DNA of 38,285 nt. It comes from Cellulosimicrobium cellulans. Its GTDB lineage: Bacteria; Actinomycetota; Actinomycetes; Actinomycetales; Cellulomonadaceae. The position numbers and the translations under genes are program-made. The stretch's first letter is position 1, and the number at the start of each line of letters is the position of its first letter. The notes below the pieces were generated by a model. It did no database searches and was not told the DNA's origin. It saw nothing but the letters and a program-made list of their open reading frames with translations. Shown in pieces: positions 7,210-14,558 of the stretch. Location: the NCBI RefSeq assembly GCF_001722485.1, contig NZ_LWGL01000016.1, positions 1 through 38,285 of the forward strand, read 5' to 3'.

Positions 7210-7779
7210 ATGTCGGTCGGGGCAGCTGCTGCGGAACGCCCGTACAGTCACGAACTGTTGGACGAAATTCCCCCTGTGTCTGCGCTTAAGGAGAAGCTCA
7301 GCATTGCAGTCGTTGAAATGCTTGCCTCGAGCGCGGGGCTCGACGTTGGTCGCTGGGGAATGGACTACGACGGCAGGGATGTGACGATCAGTTCGTCCCA
7401 CGACTACACCCCTCACACCTACGGGCCCAGCCTTGACCTGCAGATGAAGTGCACCGGCCAGGAGCGTACACTCCGCGAAGACCACGTCGCTTGGCAGCTC
7501 GACGGCAGAACGTCGAGGCTGTTGGCGGCGGAGAATCGCCAATCGATGGCTCTGCTATGTGTCGTTGTCGTGCCGGAGCACCCTGGACACTGGCTTGATT
7601 GGCCGGAAGACGGATTGTACGCCTACTGCAAGCCGTACTACCTACGTGGCCAAGATTTGCCCCGTATTCCCGACGGCCAGGAGTCGCAGGTGGTTCATCT
7701 GCCGTATCAGAACCTCCTGACCGCTCCTGTGCTATTGGAGCTCATGAGCGAGGCCGCTCGCTGGCGGACTGCGGCATGA
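7210..7779 (+). CDS. DUF4365 domain-containing protein (PD-(D/E)XK-like)
   Basis: The 189-aa product has the DUF4365 pattern: an N-terminal helical part, then GWGMDYDGRDVTISS-like residues at about 48-62, a DLQMKCT strand at 76-82 and a C-terminal beta/alpha part with YCKPYYLRGQDLP. The Asp-rich segment followed by QxK (Gln78, Lys80) resembles the core of PD-(D/E)XK nuclease-like folds, which is family-level inference. ATG 7210 is preferred over an upstream in-frame ATG at 7165 because of the TAGCGT -10 element. Base composition is plainly lower in GC than the flanking genes. It overlaps the following 434-aa gene by 4 nt (ATGA), so the pair is a unit. Catalytic activity is not shown. Confidence 0.7.
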   Translation: MSVGAAAAERPYSHELLDEIPPVSALKEKLSIAVVEMLASSAGLDVGRWGMDYDGRDVTISSSHDYTPHTYGPSLDLQMKCTGQERTLREDHVAWQLDGRTSRLLAAENRQSMALLCVVVVPEHPGHWLDWPEDGLYAYCKPYYLRGQDLPRIPDGQESQVVHLPYQNLLTAPVLLELMSEAARWRTAA

Positions 7780-9080
7780 TCCGGGGTAAAGGTGACGAGT
7801 TCAGCCAGTTCGTCGACATTCTTCGCCCTCGTTCTTTGCACCAGTTCCTTGCTGTGCAGGCCTGGACATTGCACTCGCAATTGCCCTTCAGGGAGACATG
7901 GGTACACGCCGACGATAGTTCGCGGCGTGCAAGCATTGTGCACATCCCACGGGATCAATCGAGTGCTGACTTCGATCGCCGGCTTTCCGAGGCAGCGAAC
8001 CGCATCGCTGAGGTTTTCGATTGGTCGGTTTCTCAACTCGCGGAACAAGTCGCAAGCGTGCATGCGGACATCTTCTATATCCGCGTCCGAAGTTCAGACC
8101 CGGATGGCACCATCCCGCTTCGGCAAGCGAGCTCAACCATCGACGCGATCGAAAAGATGGTAAAGAGTGCCGCGATCATCACGAATAATCCGAATGCGCG
8201 GGGCACAGGTCGCACGTCAGAGCGCGTCTCGACGTTCCTCAATGAAGATCTTCGCATGGGGCACACTCGACGCGGCAGCTTCATCATTACAGTAGCCGCG
8301 CGCCTGCAGGACAGGCCCACCGAACCTTCAGTGGCTCATGCGACTCCCGAACGCGTGGTCGAGGAACAGGTGTTCGATGAGCGAGAAGGTGCACCTTCAT
8401 TCGCGTCCAATCTCGATCCGATCGCACCGAGTGAGGTCGACTTCACGCGCCGCGTCATGACCACGCTAAGTAAAAGTCTTGACGTCACAAGGCGTCATCT
8501 TCGGAGAGGCGACGACTTCGTCGAACTCGACGTTGCGCAGGAGCATGGAATGACGGTGCCCATCGTCGAAGCTCTTGAGGAGATCTCGACGGAGGCAAAC
8601 TCGACGGGCCTCGACCTTAAGTTCGAGTGGTCACCGGTGCTCGGAGCGGAGCCGGACTCACCCCGTGAAGTCGCATTCGAACCCGCGGAGGTTGACCGCC
8701 TGCCGATAACGATAGAGCGCATGAAGCGTCGCACAGAGGCGTCAGACGTCGCGCAGGTGGTCGGGCCAGTTGTCTCTTTGTCGCGGGATGCGAGTGATGG
8801 CCGAGAATCGGGAGAAGTGCATGTCCTCGCGGACATTGAAGGCGCGACCCGTAAGATTGGGATTGATCTTGCGGGAGTAGCTTACGACTGGGCAATCTAC
8901 GCACATCGCCATCATCTACCGTTCAGCGCGGAAGGTGTGCTCGGCAAGGTGGGCAACCGGTGGAAGATTGTTGACAGGCTCACCGTCAATACGGAGTTTC
9001 TTCAGCGATACCAGTCTGATCGGATAGAACGCTTGACCGGTGAACGGCCGAAATCGTCTGAAGGTCCGGTTCTGGACTGA
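7776..9080 (+). CDS. uncharacterised 434-aa protein paired with DUF4365
   Basis: I do not recognise a named domain. Residues about 1-185 look like one globular unit that ends with a conserved-looking RMGHTRRGSFIITVAARL stretch, preceded by IPLRQASSTIDAIEKMVKSA. I recall this kind of pattern from widespread unnamed bacterial proteins. A polar linker of about 30 residues follows, then a second region at about 225-320 (TRRVMTTLSKSLDVTRRHL, GMTVPIVEALEEI). A C-terminal beta-rich part (GEVHVLADIEGATRKIGIDL near 345) ends in a polar tail. No signal peptide or membrane segment is seen. Codon use and GC are low relative to the neighbours, indicating transfer. It is translationally coupled to the DUF4365 gene (ATGA overlap), and the two probably act together. 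Confidence 0.75.
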   Translation: MIRGKGDEFSQFVDILRPRSLHQFLAVQAWTLHSQLPFRETWVHADDSSRRASIVHIPRDQSSADFDRRLSEAANRIAEVFDWSVSQLAEQVASVHADIFYIRVRSSDPDGTIPLRQASSTIDAIEKMVKSAAIITNNPNARGTGRTSERVSTFLNEDLRMGHTRRGSFIITVAARLQDRPTEPSVAHATPERVVEEQVFDEREGAPSFASNLDPIAPSEVDFTRRVMTTLSKSLDVTRRHLRRGDDFVELDVAQEHGMTVPIVEALEEISTEANSTGLDLKFEWSPVLGAEPDSPREVAFEPAEVDRLPITIERMKRRTEASDVAQVVGPVVSLSRDASDGRESGEVHVLADIEGATRKIGIDLAGVAYDWAIYAHRHHLPFSAEGVLGKVGNRWKIVDRLTVNTEFLQRYQSDRIERLTGERPKSSEGPVLD

Positions 9081-9129
9081 TTTGAAGTTGAGACCGCGGG
9101 TGCGGCTCCTCCGCGTCAGGTGCGATCTT

Positions 9130-9157
9130 TCGGGCGGCGGCGTACGCCGCCGCCCGA
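9130..9157. terminator. bidirectional terminator between convergent genes
   Basis: A 28-bp perfect palindrome with half-site TCGGGCGGCGGCGT lies between the islet's last gene and the MBL-fold gene. It can fold with a short GTAC loop and is flanked by TTT on the left, which gives a U-run for the minus-strand RNA. Confidence 0.75.
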
Positions 9158-9167
9158 GAGACGGTGG

Positions 9168-9782
9168 TCAGAGAGCCGCAGCCTCGTCGGCCACTGTCGT
9201 CGTTGGGCCGTGGCCGGTGTGGACGACGGTCTCCGCCGGGAGCGTGAAGATCCGCCGGCGGATCGAGTCCTTGATGACGCGCTCGTTGGAGTACGAACGA
9301 CCCGTCGCACCGGGGCCACCCTGGAACAGGGCGTCGCCGCTGAACAGCACGGGCGTGTCGAACCCCTCGCGGATGAACAGGCAGGTCGAGCCGGGGGTGT
9401 GGCCGGGCGTGTGGATGGTCTCGATGGTGAGTCCGGCGACCTGGATCGTGTCGCCGTCCCACAGCTCGTGTGTGGGCTCGTGGTCGGCGTGCGTCCGGCG
9501 CCACAGCGCCAGGTCGGCCGGGTTAAGGTACGTCGGCGCACCGACGAACGACGCGGCGCGTGGAGCCTCTGCGACGTGGTCGTCATGACCGTGGGTGAGC
9601 ACGATGGCGACGACGCGACGCTCGCCGACCTGCTTGCTGATCGCGTCGACGTCGTGGGCCGGGTCGATGACGACGCACTCGTCGTCGTCGCCGACGATCC
9701 AGACGTTGTTGTCGACCTCCCACGAGCCACCGTCCAGGGTGAACACGCCGGACGTCTCGAGGTGCTCGATGCGCGCGCTCAC
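9168..9782 (-). CDS. MBL-fold metallo-hydrolase
   Basis: This 204-aa glyoxalase II-like protein shows all the expected metal ligands: HGHDDH (residues about 64-69), His in HTPGHTPGS, Asp in LFSGDALF, and the last His in HTGHGPTTT. In actinobacteria this subtype commonly follows the mycothiol-dependent formaldehyde dehydrogenase gene and is thought to hydrolyse a mycothiol thioester such as S-formylmycothiol. That role is inferred from context. The GTG start at 9782 overlaps the stop of that dehydrogenase (GTGA), which here is only a fragment, so the gene has lost its partner and probably its original promoter. Confidence 0.85.
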   Translation of the reverse strand: MSARIEHLETSGVFTLDGGSWEVDNNVWIVGDDDECVVIDPAHDVDAISKQVGERRVVAIVLTHGHDDHVAEAPRAASFVGAPTYLNPADLALWRRTHADHEPTHELWDGDTIQVAGLTIETIHTPGHTPGSTCLFIREGFDTPVLFSGDALFQGGPGATGRSYSNERVIKDSIRRRIFTLPAETVVHTGHGPTTTVADEAAAL

Positions 9783-10096
9783 AGCTCCACCACCGATCGC
9801 AGCACGGAACCGTCCTTCATCTTGTCGAACGCCGCCTCGACGTCGCCCAGCCCGATGCGCTCGGTGACGAAGGCGTCGAGGTCCAGCCTGCCCAGCCGGT
9901 ACTGGTCCACCAGCATCGGGAAGTCGCGCGACGGCAGCGCGTCGCCGTACTAGGCGGACTTGAGCGAGCCGCCCCGCCCGAAGACCTCGTCGAGGGGGAG
10001 CGTGATCGTGGTGCCCGGGTCTGGGACGCCGACGAGGACGACACGCCCGGCGAGTTCGCGCGCCTCGAAGGCCTGCGTGTACGTGACGTCGGACAG
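9779..10096 (-). pseudogene. mscR: truncated mycothiol-dependent formaldehyde dehydrogenase with amber codon
   Basis: Reading the minus strand towards 9779 gives about 100 residues of the C-terminal end of a zinc alcohol dehydrogenase of the S-(hydroxymethyl)mycothiol dehydrogenase type: QAFEARELAGRVVLVGVP, then LPLDEVFGRGGSLKSA, an in-frame TAG at 9952-9950, then [20 protein letters not shown] and finally VLRSVVEL. Family members have Trp before YGD, so TGG changed to TAG. Homology stops near 10096. The N-terminal two-thirds, with the catalytic zinc ligands and the Rossmann GxGxxG, are missing, and no start codon is present. Both defects mean it makes no working enzyme. It is joined by GTGA to the intact MBL-fold gene. 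Confidence 0.8.
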
Positions 10097-10101
10097 CGGC
10101 C

Positions 10102-10107
10102 TAGGCT
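10102..10107 (+). promoter_or_regulatory. possible -10 element for the DUF4395 gene
   Basis: TAGGCT lies 38 nt upstream of the ATG at 10146 and close to the broken edge of the dehydrogenase remnant. No convincing -35 is seen. Confidence 0.35.
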
Positions 10108-10145
10108 GAAGAGGAGCAGTCAGCGCCTACCTCGCGGAGGCCGTC

Positions 10146-10610
10146 ATGCCCGGCTCCAGCATCACCGCGTGCCCGCTCCGTGGCCAGGTCGATCCGCGAC
10201 TTCTGCGATTCAGCGCTGGGGCGACTGCCGGCGTTCTCGCCGTCGCGCTGATCTTCGTCGACGTCGTCCGGCCGCTTGCCCTCGGCCTGCTGGCCTCTCA
10301 GGTCGCGGTATTCGCCTTCACCGCGTTCGTCAGCTTTCAGTGGTCGCTCTGGGCTCAGATCTATGCCCGTCTCATCTGGCCGCGCATCGGGCCGCCGGCC
10401 AGGTTGGAGGACGCTCGGCCGCCGAGGTTCGCGCAGTTCATCGGCTTCGTGCTCACCGCTTTCGCGCTGGTCCTCTTCGTCACCGGCTTCGACGTCACCG
10501 GCTACATCCTGACGCTGCTCGCACTCGGCGTCGCGGCACTCAATGCCTTCACGGGGTTGTGCTTGGGCTGCAAGGCCTATCTGCTGATCCGCCGCCCGCG
10601 ACAGGCCTGA
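10146..10610 (+). CDS. DUF4395 family integral membrane protein
   Basis: The 154-aa protein opens with the family-type VDPRLLRFSAGATAG (residues 15-29) and has four hydrophobic helices, near 25-45, 48-70, 97-115 and 118-140. It ends in a LCLGCKAYLL motif with Cys139 and Cys142. DUF4395 proteins often sit with thioredoxin-like or rhodanese-like genes, so a redox role in the membrane is possible but unproven. GGAGG lies 7 nt before the ATG. GC content is somewhat lower than in the genes on its right. Its 5' side is the deletion edge of the mscR remnant. Confidence 0.8.
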   Translation: MPGSSITACPLRGQVDPRLLRFSAGATAGVLAVALIFVDVVRPLALGLLASQVAVFAFTAFVSFQWSLWAQIYARLIWPRIGPPARLEDARPPRFAQFIGFVLTAFALVLFVTGFDVTGYILTLLALGVAALNAFTGLCLGCKAYLLIRRPRQA

Positions 10611-10681
10611 CCTCGACGGGACGAGCCGCGGTACCCGTGCGACGGGCACCGCGCCATACGTCGCGCGTCGATGGGAACCCC

Positions 10682-10687
10682 TACGCT
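10682..10687 (+). promoter_or_regulatory. -10 element for leaderless transcript of the phosphomutase-like gene
   Basis: TACGCT is followed by 6 nt (cgctgc) and the ATG at 10694, with no ribosome-binding site. This fits a leaderless start. Confidence 0.55.
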
Positions 10688-10693
10688 CGCTGC

Positions 10694-11413
10694 ATGCCCA
10701 CGCTCCTCCTCGTCCGCCATGGCCGCACCACCGCGAACGCCGGAGGGATCCTCGCCGGCCGGGCGCGCGGCGTCCGGCTCGACGCCGTCGGGCGCGACCA
10801 GGCGGTCCGGGCGGCCGAGCGCACGGCAGGGGTGCCGATCTCTCGTGTGGTCACGAGCCCGCTCGAACGTTGCCGCCAGACGTCGCGGGCGCTCGTCGAA
10901 CGCCAGACCGGGTCGCCGGAGCTAGTGATCGAGAAGGGCATCACCGAGTGCGACTACGGGCAGTGGCAGGGGCAGGCGCTCAAGGACCTCGCGGCAGAGC
11001 CGCTGTGGTCGGTGGTGCAGACGCAGCCGTCGGCGGCGGCGTTCCCGGGCGGGGAGTCGCTCGCCGCGATGCAAGCCCGGAGCGTCGCGGCGGTCCGGCA
11101 GCACGACGCTGAGGTCGCGGCGCGCTTCGGCCCCGACGCGGTCTGGGCGGCGGTGTCCCACGGGGACGTGATCAAGTCCGTGCTCGCGGACGCGCTCGGC
11201 ATGCACCTGGACCTGTTCCAGCGCATCGTCGTCGGCCCGGCGTCCGTCTCGATCGTGCGGTACGGCCCGCACCGGCCGGAGGTGATCGCGACGAACAGCG
11301 AGGCCGGCGACCTGTCGTGGCTGCGCGCCGTCGCACCGGCGGGCGACGCTCCCGTCGGTGGCGGCGCCGGCCACAGCGAGGCCGACGGCGAGGTCGGCCC
11401 ACAGCCGTCCTGA
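10694..11413 (+). CDS. histidine phosphatase family protein (MSMEG_4193-type phosphomutase)
   Basis: The 239-aa cytoplasmic enzyme carries the histidine phosphatase core: LVRHGRTTAN (phospho-His at residue 9), TSPLERCRQT with the conserved Arg, ECDYGQWQG with Glu, and the second catalytic His in AVSHGDVIKSVLAD. The length and motifs match the actinobacterial putative phosphomutase family named after MSMEG_4193. The substrate is not known. It is the first gene of a conserved trio with DUF3090 and the SCO1664-type gene, separated from the former by 28 nt that contain a second leaderless-type promoter. Confidence 0.9.
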   Translation: MPTLLLVRHGRTTANAGGILAGRARGVRLDAVGRDQAVRAAERTAGVPISRVVTSPLERCRQTSRALVERQTGSPELVIEKGITECDYGQWQGQALKDLAAEPLWSVVQTQPSAAAFPGGESLAAMQARSVAAVRQHDAEVAARFGPDAVWAAVSHGDVIKSVLADALGMHLDLFQRIVVGPASVSIVRYGPHRPEVIATNSEAGDLSWLRAVAPAGDAPVGGGAGHSEADGEVGPQPS

Positions 11414-11428
11414 CGGGCGGTGCGCTCG

Positions 11429-11434
11429 TAGAGT
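11429..11434 (+). promoter_or_regulatory. -10 element for leaderless transcript of the DUF3090 gene
   Basis: TAGAGT is followed by 7 nt (ggtggcc) and ATG 11442. The trio could therefore be transcribed both from 10682 and from here. Confidence 0.5.
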
Positions 11435-11441
11435 GGTGGCC

Positions 11442-11990
11442 ATGCCTACCCTCGTGCACGCGTTCGACTGGCCCGACCGGGTCGTGGTCGGCACGGTCGG
11501 AATGCCCGGATCCCGCACGTTCTACCTGCAGGCCCGCGAAGGCACCCGGACGACGAGCGTCGTCCTCGAGAAGGAGCAGTCCGCCGTCCTCGCCGAGACG
11601 ATCGACCGCGTCCTCGACGAGCTGATGGACGACTCTGACAACAAGTGGAGCGTCCCCGCCGACGTGCCCGCCGAGCTCGTCGACGACGACCCCCTCGACT
11701 TCCCGGTCGAGGAGAAGTTCCGCACGGGCTCCATGCGCCTCACCTGGGACCCGCGCACCGCGCAGGTCGTCGTCGAGGCGTTCCCGCTCGTGGACGCCGA
11801 CGACCTGGACCCCGACGAGGACGAGCCCGAGCCGGAGGAGGCGCTCCTCGTCCGGATGCCCGTCGGGACGGCGCGCGCCTTCGTGCAGCGCACGCGCGCC
11901 GTCGTGCGTTCCGGCCGCCCGCAGTGCCCGCGGTGCGGTGAGCCCATGGACCCCGACGGGCACGAGTGCGCGTTGCCCGACGAGGCGTGA
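11442..11990 (+). CDS. DUF3090 family protein
   Basis: The 182-aa protein matches DUF3090: an N-terminal HAFDWPDRVVVGTVG beta region, GSRTFYLQAREG (residues 24-35), an acidic linker and a C-terminal CPRCGEPMDPDGHEC motif. Cys162, Cys165, His174 and Cys176 could bind zinc. The function is unknown. In many actinobacteria it lies between the phosphomutase-like and SCO1664-type genes and near mshC, which suggests a link to mycothiol or a related pathway. Its stop overlaps the next gene's GTG (GTGA). Confidence 0.9.
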   Translation: MPTLVHAFDWPDRVVVGTVGMPGSRTFYLQAREGTRTTSVVLEKEQSAVLAETIDRVLDELMDDSDNKWSVPADVPAELVDDDPLDFPVEEKFRTGSMRLTWDPRTAQVVVEAFPLVDADDLDPDEDEPEPEEALLVRMPVGTARAFVQRTRAVVRSGRPQCPRCGEPMDPDGHECALPDEA

Positions 11991-12772
11991 CCACCCCGCA
12001 CGACGACCTCGACGCGGCACCGCTCGAGGTCGTCGGACGCATCCGCGTTGCCTCCAACGCGACGTTCCGCGCCCGCGTCGGCGGCGTCGACGTCGTCTAC
12101 AAGCCGGTAGAGGGGGAGCGGCCGCTGTGGGACTTCCCCGACGGCACGCTCGCCGGCCGCGAGGTCGCGGCGTACCTCATCTCGGAGACGACCGGGTGGG
12201 GCGTCGTGCCCCGCACGTGGCTGCGCGACGGGCCGCTCGGGCCGGGCATGGTGCAGCTCTGGCAGGAGACCGACGCGTCCCAGTCACCGGTCGACGTCGT
12301 GCCGACACCCGAGGTCCCGGCCGACGGCGTGCGGTCGGTGCTGGAGGGCATCGGCGAGGACGAGCAGCCCGTCACCCTGGTCCACGAGGACTCGGCGGCG
12401 CTGCGCCGGATGGCGGTGCTCGACGTCGTGCTCAACAACGCCGACCGCAAGGGCGGGCACGTGCTGCCGCTCGCGGACGGGCGGCGTCTCGGCGTCGACC
12501 ACGGCGTGACGTTCCACGTCGAGCCCAAGCTCCGCACGGTGCTGTGGGGCTGGCTGGGCACGAGCCTCAGCGACGACGAGCTCGCCGGCGTCGCGCGCGT
12601 CCGGGACGAGCTCGGCACGGGTCTCGACGGCGACCTCGCGCGCCGGCTGGACGACCTGCTGACGGCGGACGAGGTCGCCGCGCTCGCGGACCGGTGCGAC
12701 CGGCTGCTGAGCGCGGCACGGTTCCCCGCCCCGTCGGGCGACATGCCCGCCGTCCCGTGGCCGCTCTTCTAG
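11987..12772 (+). CDS. SCO1664 family protein (PI3K-like kinase fold)
   Basis: The 261-aa product has kinase-like motifs of the SCO1664 family: DVVYKPVEGERPLWDFP with a candidate ATP-binding Lys, AYLISETTGWGVVP, then VLNNADRKGGHVL and GVDHGVTFH, which resemble the catalytic NxD and metal-binding loops of the HipA/PI3K-like fold. Kinase activity is inference. GTG 11987 overlaps the DUF3090 stop. The gene ends tail to tail with the response regulator, and the two stop codons overlap (12770-12772 and 12771-12769). In Streptomyces the neighbour is mshC, which is absent here. Confidence 0.85.
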   Translation: MTTPHDDLDAAPLEVVGRIRVASNATFRARVGGVDVVYKPVEGERPLWDFPDGTLAGREVAAYLISETTGWGVVPRTWLRDGPLGPGMVQLWQETDASQSPVDVVPTPEVPADGVRSVLEGIGEDEQPVTLVHEDSAALRRMAVLDVVLNNADRKGGHVLPLADGRRLGVDHGVTFHVEPKLRTVLWGWLGTSLSDDELAGVARVRDELGTGLDGDLARRLDDLLTADEVAALADRCDRLLSAARFPAPSGDMPAVPWPLF

Positions 12773-13416
12773 CCGGTGGTGCGGCCCGTCTCGTACGCCC
12801 ACATCGCCGCCTCGACGCGGTTGCGCGCCTCGAGCTTGGTGAGGATGCCGCCGATGTGCGTCTTGATCGTGCCGCGCGAGAGGTAGAGACGGGCGCCGAT
12901 CTCGTCGTTCGTCAGGCCTGCGGCGAGCAGCGCGAGCACCTGCTCCTCGCGCTCGCTGAGCGGCGCGACGGGCTCGCGGGGTCTCTTCGGCGGGCGCGCG
13001 AACTCCGCCAGCAGCCGCGTCGTGATGCGTGGTGAGATGAGCGCGTCGCCGTCCGCCGCCGCCTGCAGCGCCTCGACGATCAGGTGCGGGCTCGCGCCCT
13101 TGAGCAGGAACCCCTTCGCGCCCGCGCGGAGCGCGCCGTAGACGTACTCGTCGAGGTCGAACGTGGTGATGACGACGACCGCGAGCGGGTCGGGCACGTC
13201 CGGGCCGGCCAGCTGCGCGGTCGCCTGGATGCCGTCGAGCCGGGGCATCCGGACGTCGAGCAGGGCGACGTCGGGCCGCACCTCCCGGGCGAGCGTCACC
13301 GCCGCGGCGCCGTCGGCGGCCTCGCCCACCACCTCGAACCCGGGTTGGGCGTCGAGCAGCAGGCGCAGGCCGGTGCGCACCGGCTCCTGGTCGTCGGCGA
13401 CGAGGACGCGGATCAT
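12769..13416 (-). CDS. NarL/LuxR-family response regulator
   Basis: The 215-aa protein has a receiver domain (VLVADDQEPVRTGL with acidic residues 8-9, phospho-acceptor Asp54 in LLDVRMP, and the conserved Lys near residue 107 in GAKGFLLK). Its LuxR-type HTH lies at about 150-205 (LSEREEQVLALLAAGLTNDE, then SRGTIKTHIGGILTKL). It is a DNA-binding transcription factor activated by the histidine kinase encoded immediately upstream, with which it overlaps by 4 nt (ATGA). The target genes are unknown. The co-directional DUF2306 gene or the divergent surface protein are candidates by position only. Confidence 0.92.
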   Translation of the reverse strand: MIRVLVADDQEPVRTGLRLLLDAQPGFEVVGEAADGAAAVTLAREVRPDVALLDVRMPRLDGIQATAQLAGPDVPDPLAVVVITTFDLDEYVYGALRAGAKGFLLKGASPHLIVEALQAAADGDALISPRITTRLLAEFARPPKRPREPVAPLSEREEQVLALLAAGLTNDEIGARLYLSRGTIKTHIGGILTKLEARNRVEAAMWAYETGRTTG

Positions 13417-14543
13417 GCGGCGGACCACCGGGGGAGGCGAGCGCGGACCGTCCACCCGCCGTCCGGATCGGGGCCGGCGGCGACCTCGCCGCCGAGGAGC
13501 GCCGCGCGCTCCGCGATGCCCTGCAACCCGTGCCCGGACCCGGCAGGGGAGCGCGCACCGGCGCCGTCGTCGTGGACGACCAGGAGCACGTCGTCGCCGT
13601 CGACCGTGACCGCCACGTCGATCGCGCGCGCGCCGTCGGCATGACGCCGCGCGTTGGTGACGGCCTCCTGCGCGATCCGGAACAGGCTCGCCGCCACGAT
13701 GTCGGGCAGGTCCACGGTGCCGTCGAGCCGCACGGTCACGGCGGGCGGGCCAGGATCGGCGAGCGCCGCCAGCTCGGCCATGCCCGGCGAGGGGCCGAGC
13801 CCGGCGGGCGCACGGAGCGAGCGGACGAGCGACCGCATGTCGGTCAGCACGGCCTGCGCCTCGCGCTCGATGACGCCGAGCGACTCCGCGACGCGGCGCG
13901 CGTCGCCCGGCTCGGTCGCCGCCACCTGCGCGCGGATCGCGATGGCCGACACGTGGTGCGCGACCGTGTCGTGCAGGTCGCGGGCGAGCGACTCGCGCTC
14001 GGCGGCGCGGACGGCCTCGAGCTGACTGGCGCGGGCCACCACGCGCTCGCGGCGCAGCGCCCCCACGAGGCACGCACCACCGAGGAACGCGACGCCGGCG
14101 ATCGCGCCCTGGATGCCCTCACCACCGAGCGTGACCGACAGGACCAGACTGACCGCGAGGATCGCCCCGCCGAGCAGCCGGTCGCGGCCGGTGCCCCACC
14201 GGAACAGCGCGTACGGGACGAGGAGGACCGCGAGCATCGTCGCGAGCCCGTCGGGTCCGGTGCCGGCGGCGGCCTGCGCGACCTGGAACCCGGCGCTGAG
14301 GAGCGTCGTCACCGCGACGACGAGCAGCGGGTGGATGCGCCGCCACGGCAGGGTCGACACGAGGGCGACCGCCACGAGGCCCGACGCCACGGGCCACGCG
14401 AGATCGCGACGCGCCGTGCTCTCGAGGACCGCCACGCCGACCAGGACGCCGACGAGCACGGCGTCCCGTCGCCTCGGTCTGCGATCGCCGTCGGCCGCAG
14501 GACGTCCGAGGAGGTCACGCAGCCGGCGTCGCACGGTCGGCAT
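13413..14543 (-). CDS. two-component sensor histidine kinase (HisKA_3 type)
   Basis: The 376-aa membrane kinase has four to five hydrophobic helices in residues 28-165. The HisKA_3 dimerisation helix contains ARDLHDTVAHHVSAI with phospho-acceptor His191. The HATPase domain has FRIAQEAVTNARRHA (N box) and a G-rich GSGHGLQGIAERAALLGG near the C-terminus. There is no large extracellular domain, so it probably senses a membrane or cell-envelope signal. It lies 15 nt downstream of the DUF2306 gene and overlaps the response regulator by 4 nt, so the three likely form one operon. Confidence 0.92.
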   Translation of the reverse strand: MPTVRRRLRDLLGRPAADGDRRPRRRDAVLVGVLVGVAVLESTARRDLAWPVASGLVAVALVSTLPWRRIHPLLVVAVTTLLSAGFQVAQAAAGTGPDGLATMLAVLLVPYALFRWGTGRDRLLGGAILAVSLVLSVTLGGEGIQGAIAGVAFLGGACLVGALRRERVVARASQLEAVRAAERESLARDLHDTVAHHVSAIAIRAQVAATEPGDARRVAESLGVIEREAQAVLTDMRSLVRSLRAPAGLGPSPGMAELAALADPGPPAVTVRLDGTVDLPDIVAASLFRIAQEAVTNARRHADGARAIDVAVTVDGDDVLLVVHDDGAGARSPAGSGHGLQGIAERAALLGGEVAAGPDPDGGWTVRARLPRWSAA

Positions 14544-14558
14544 GCTAGCGGCCGCCGG

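Noticed and set aside
7043-9130. An attachment-site duplication of the tRNA-Pro 3' end flanking the islet
   Set aside because: I looked for a second copy of the T-loop/acceptor sequence after 9080 and found none, and there is no integrase. Tyrosine-recombinase integration is therefore not supported.
9950-9952. The TAG in the dehydrogenase remnant as a recoded sense codon
   Set aside because: The gene also lacks its N-terminal two-thirds and a start codon, so an ordinary nonsense mutation in a decaying gene is simpler.
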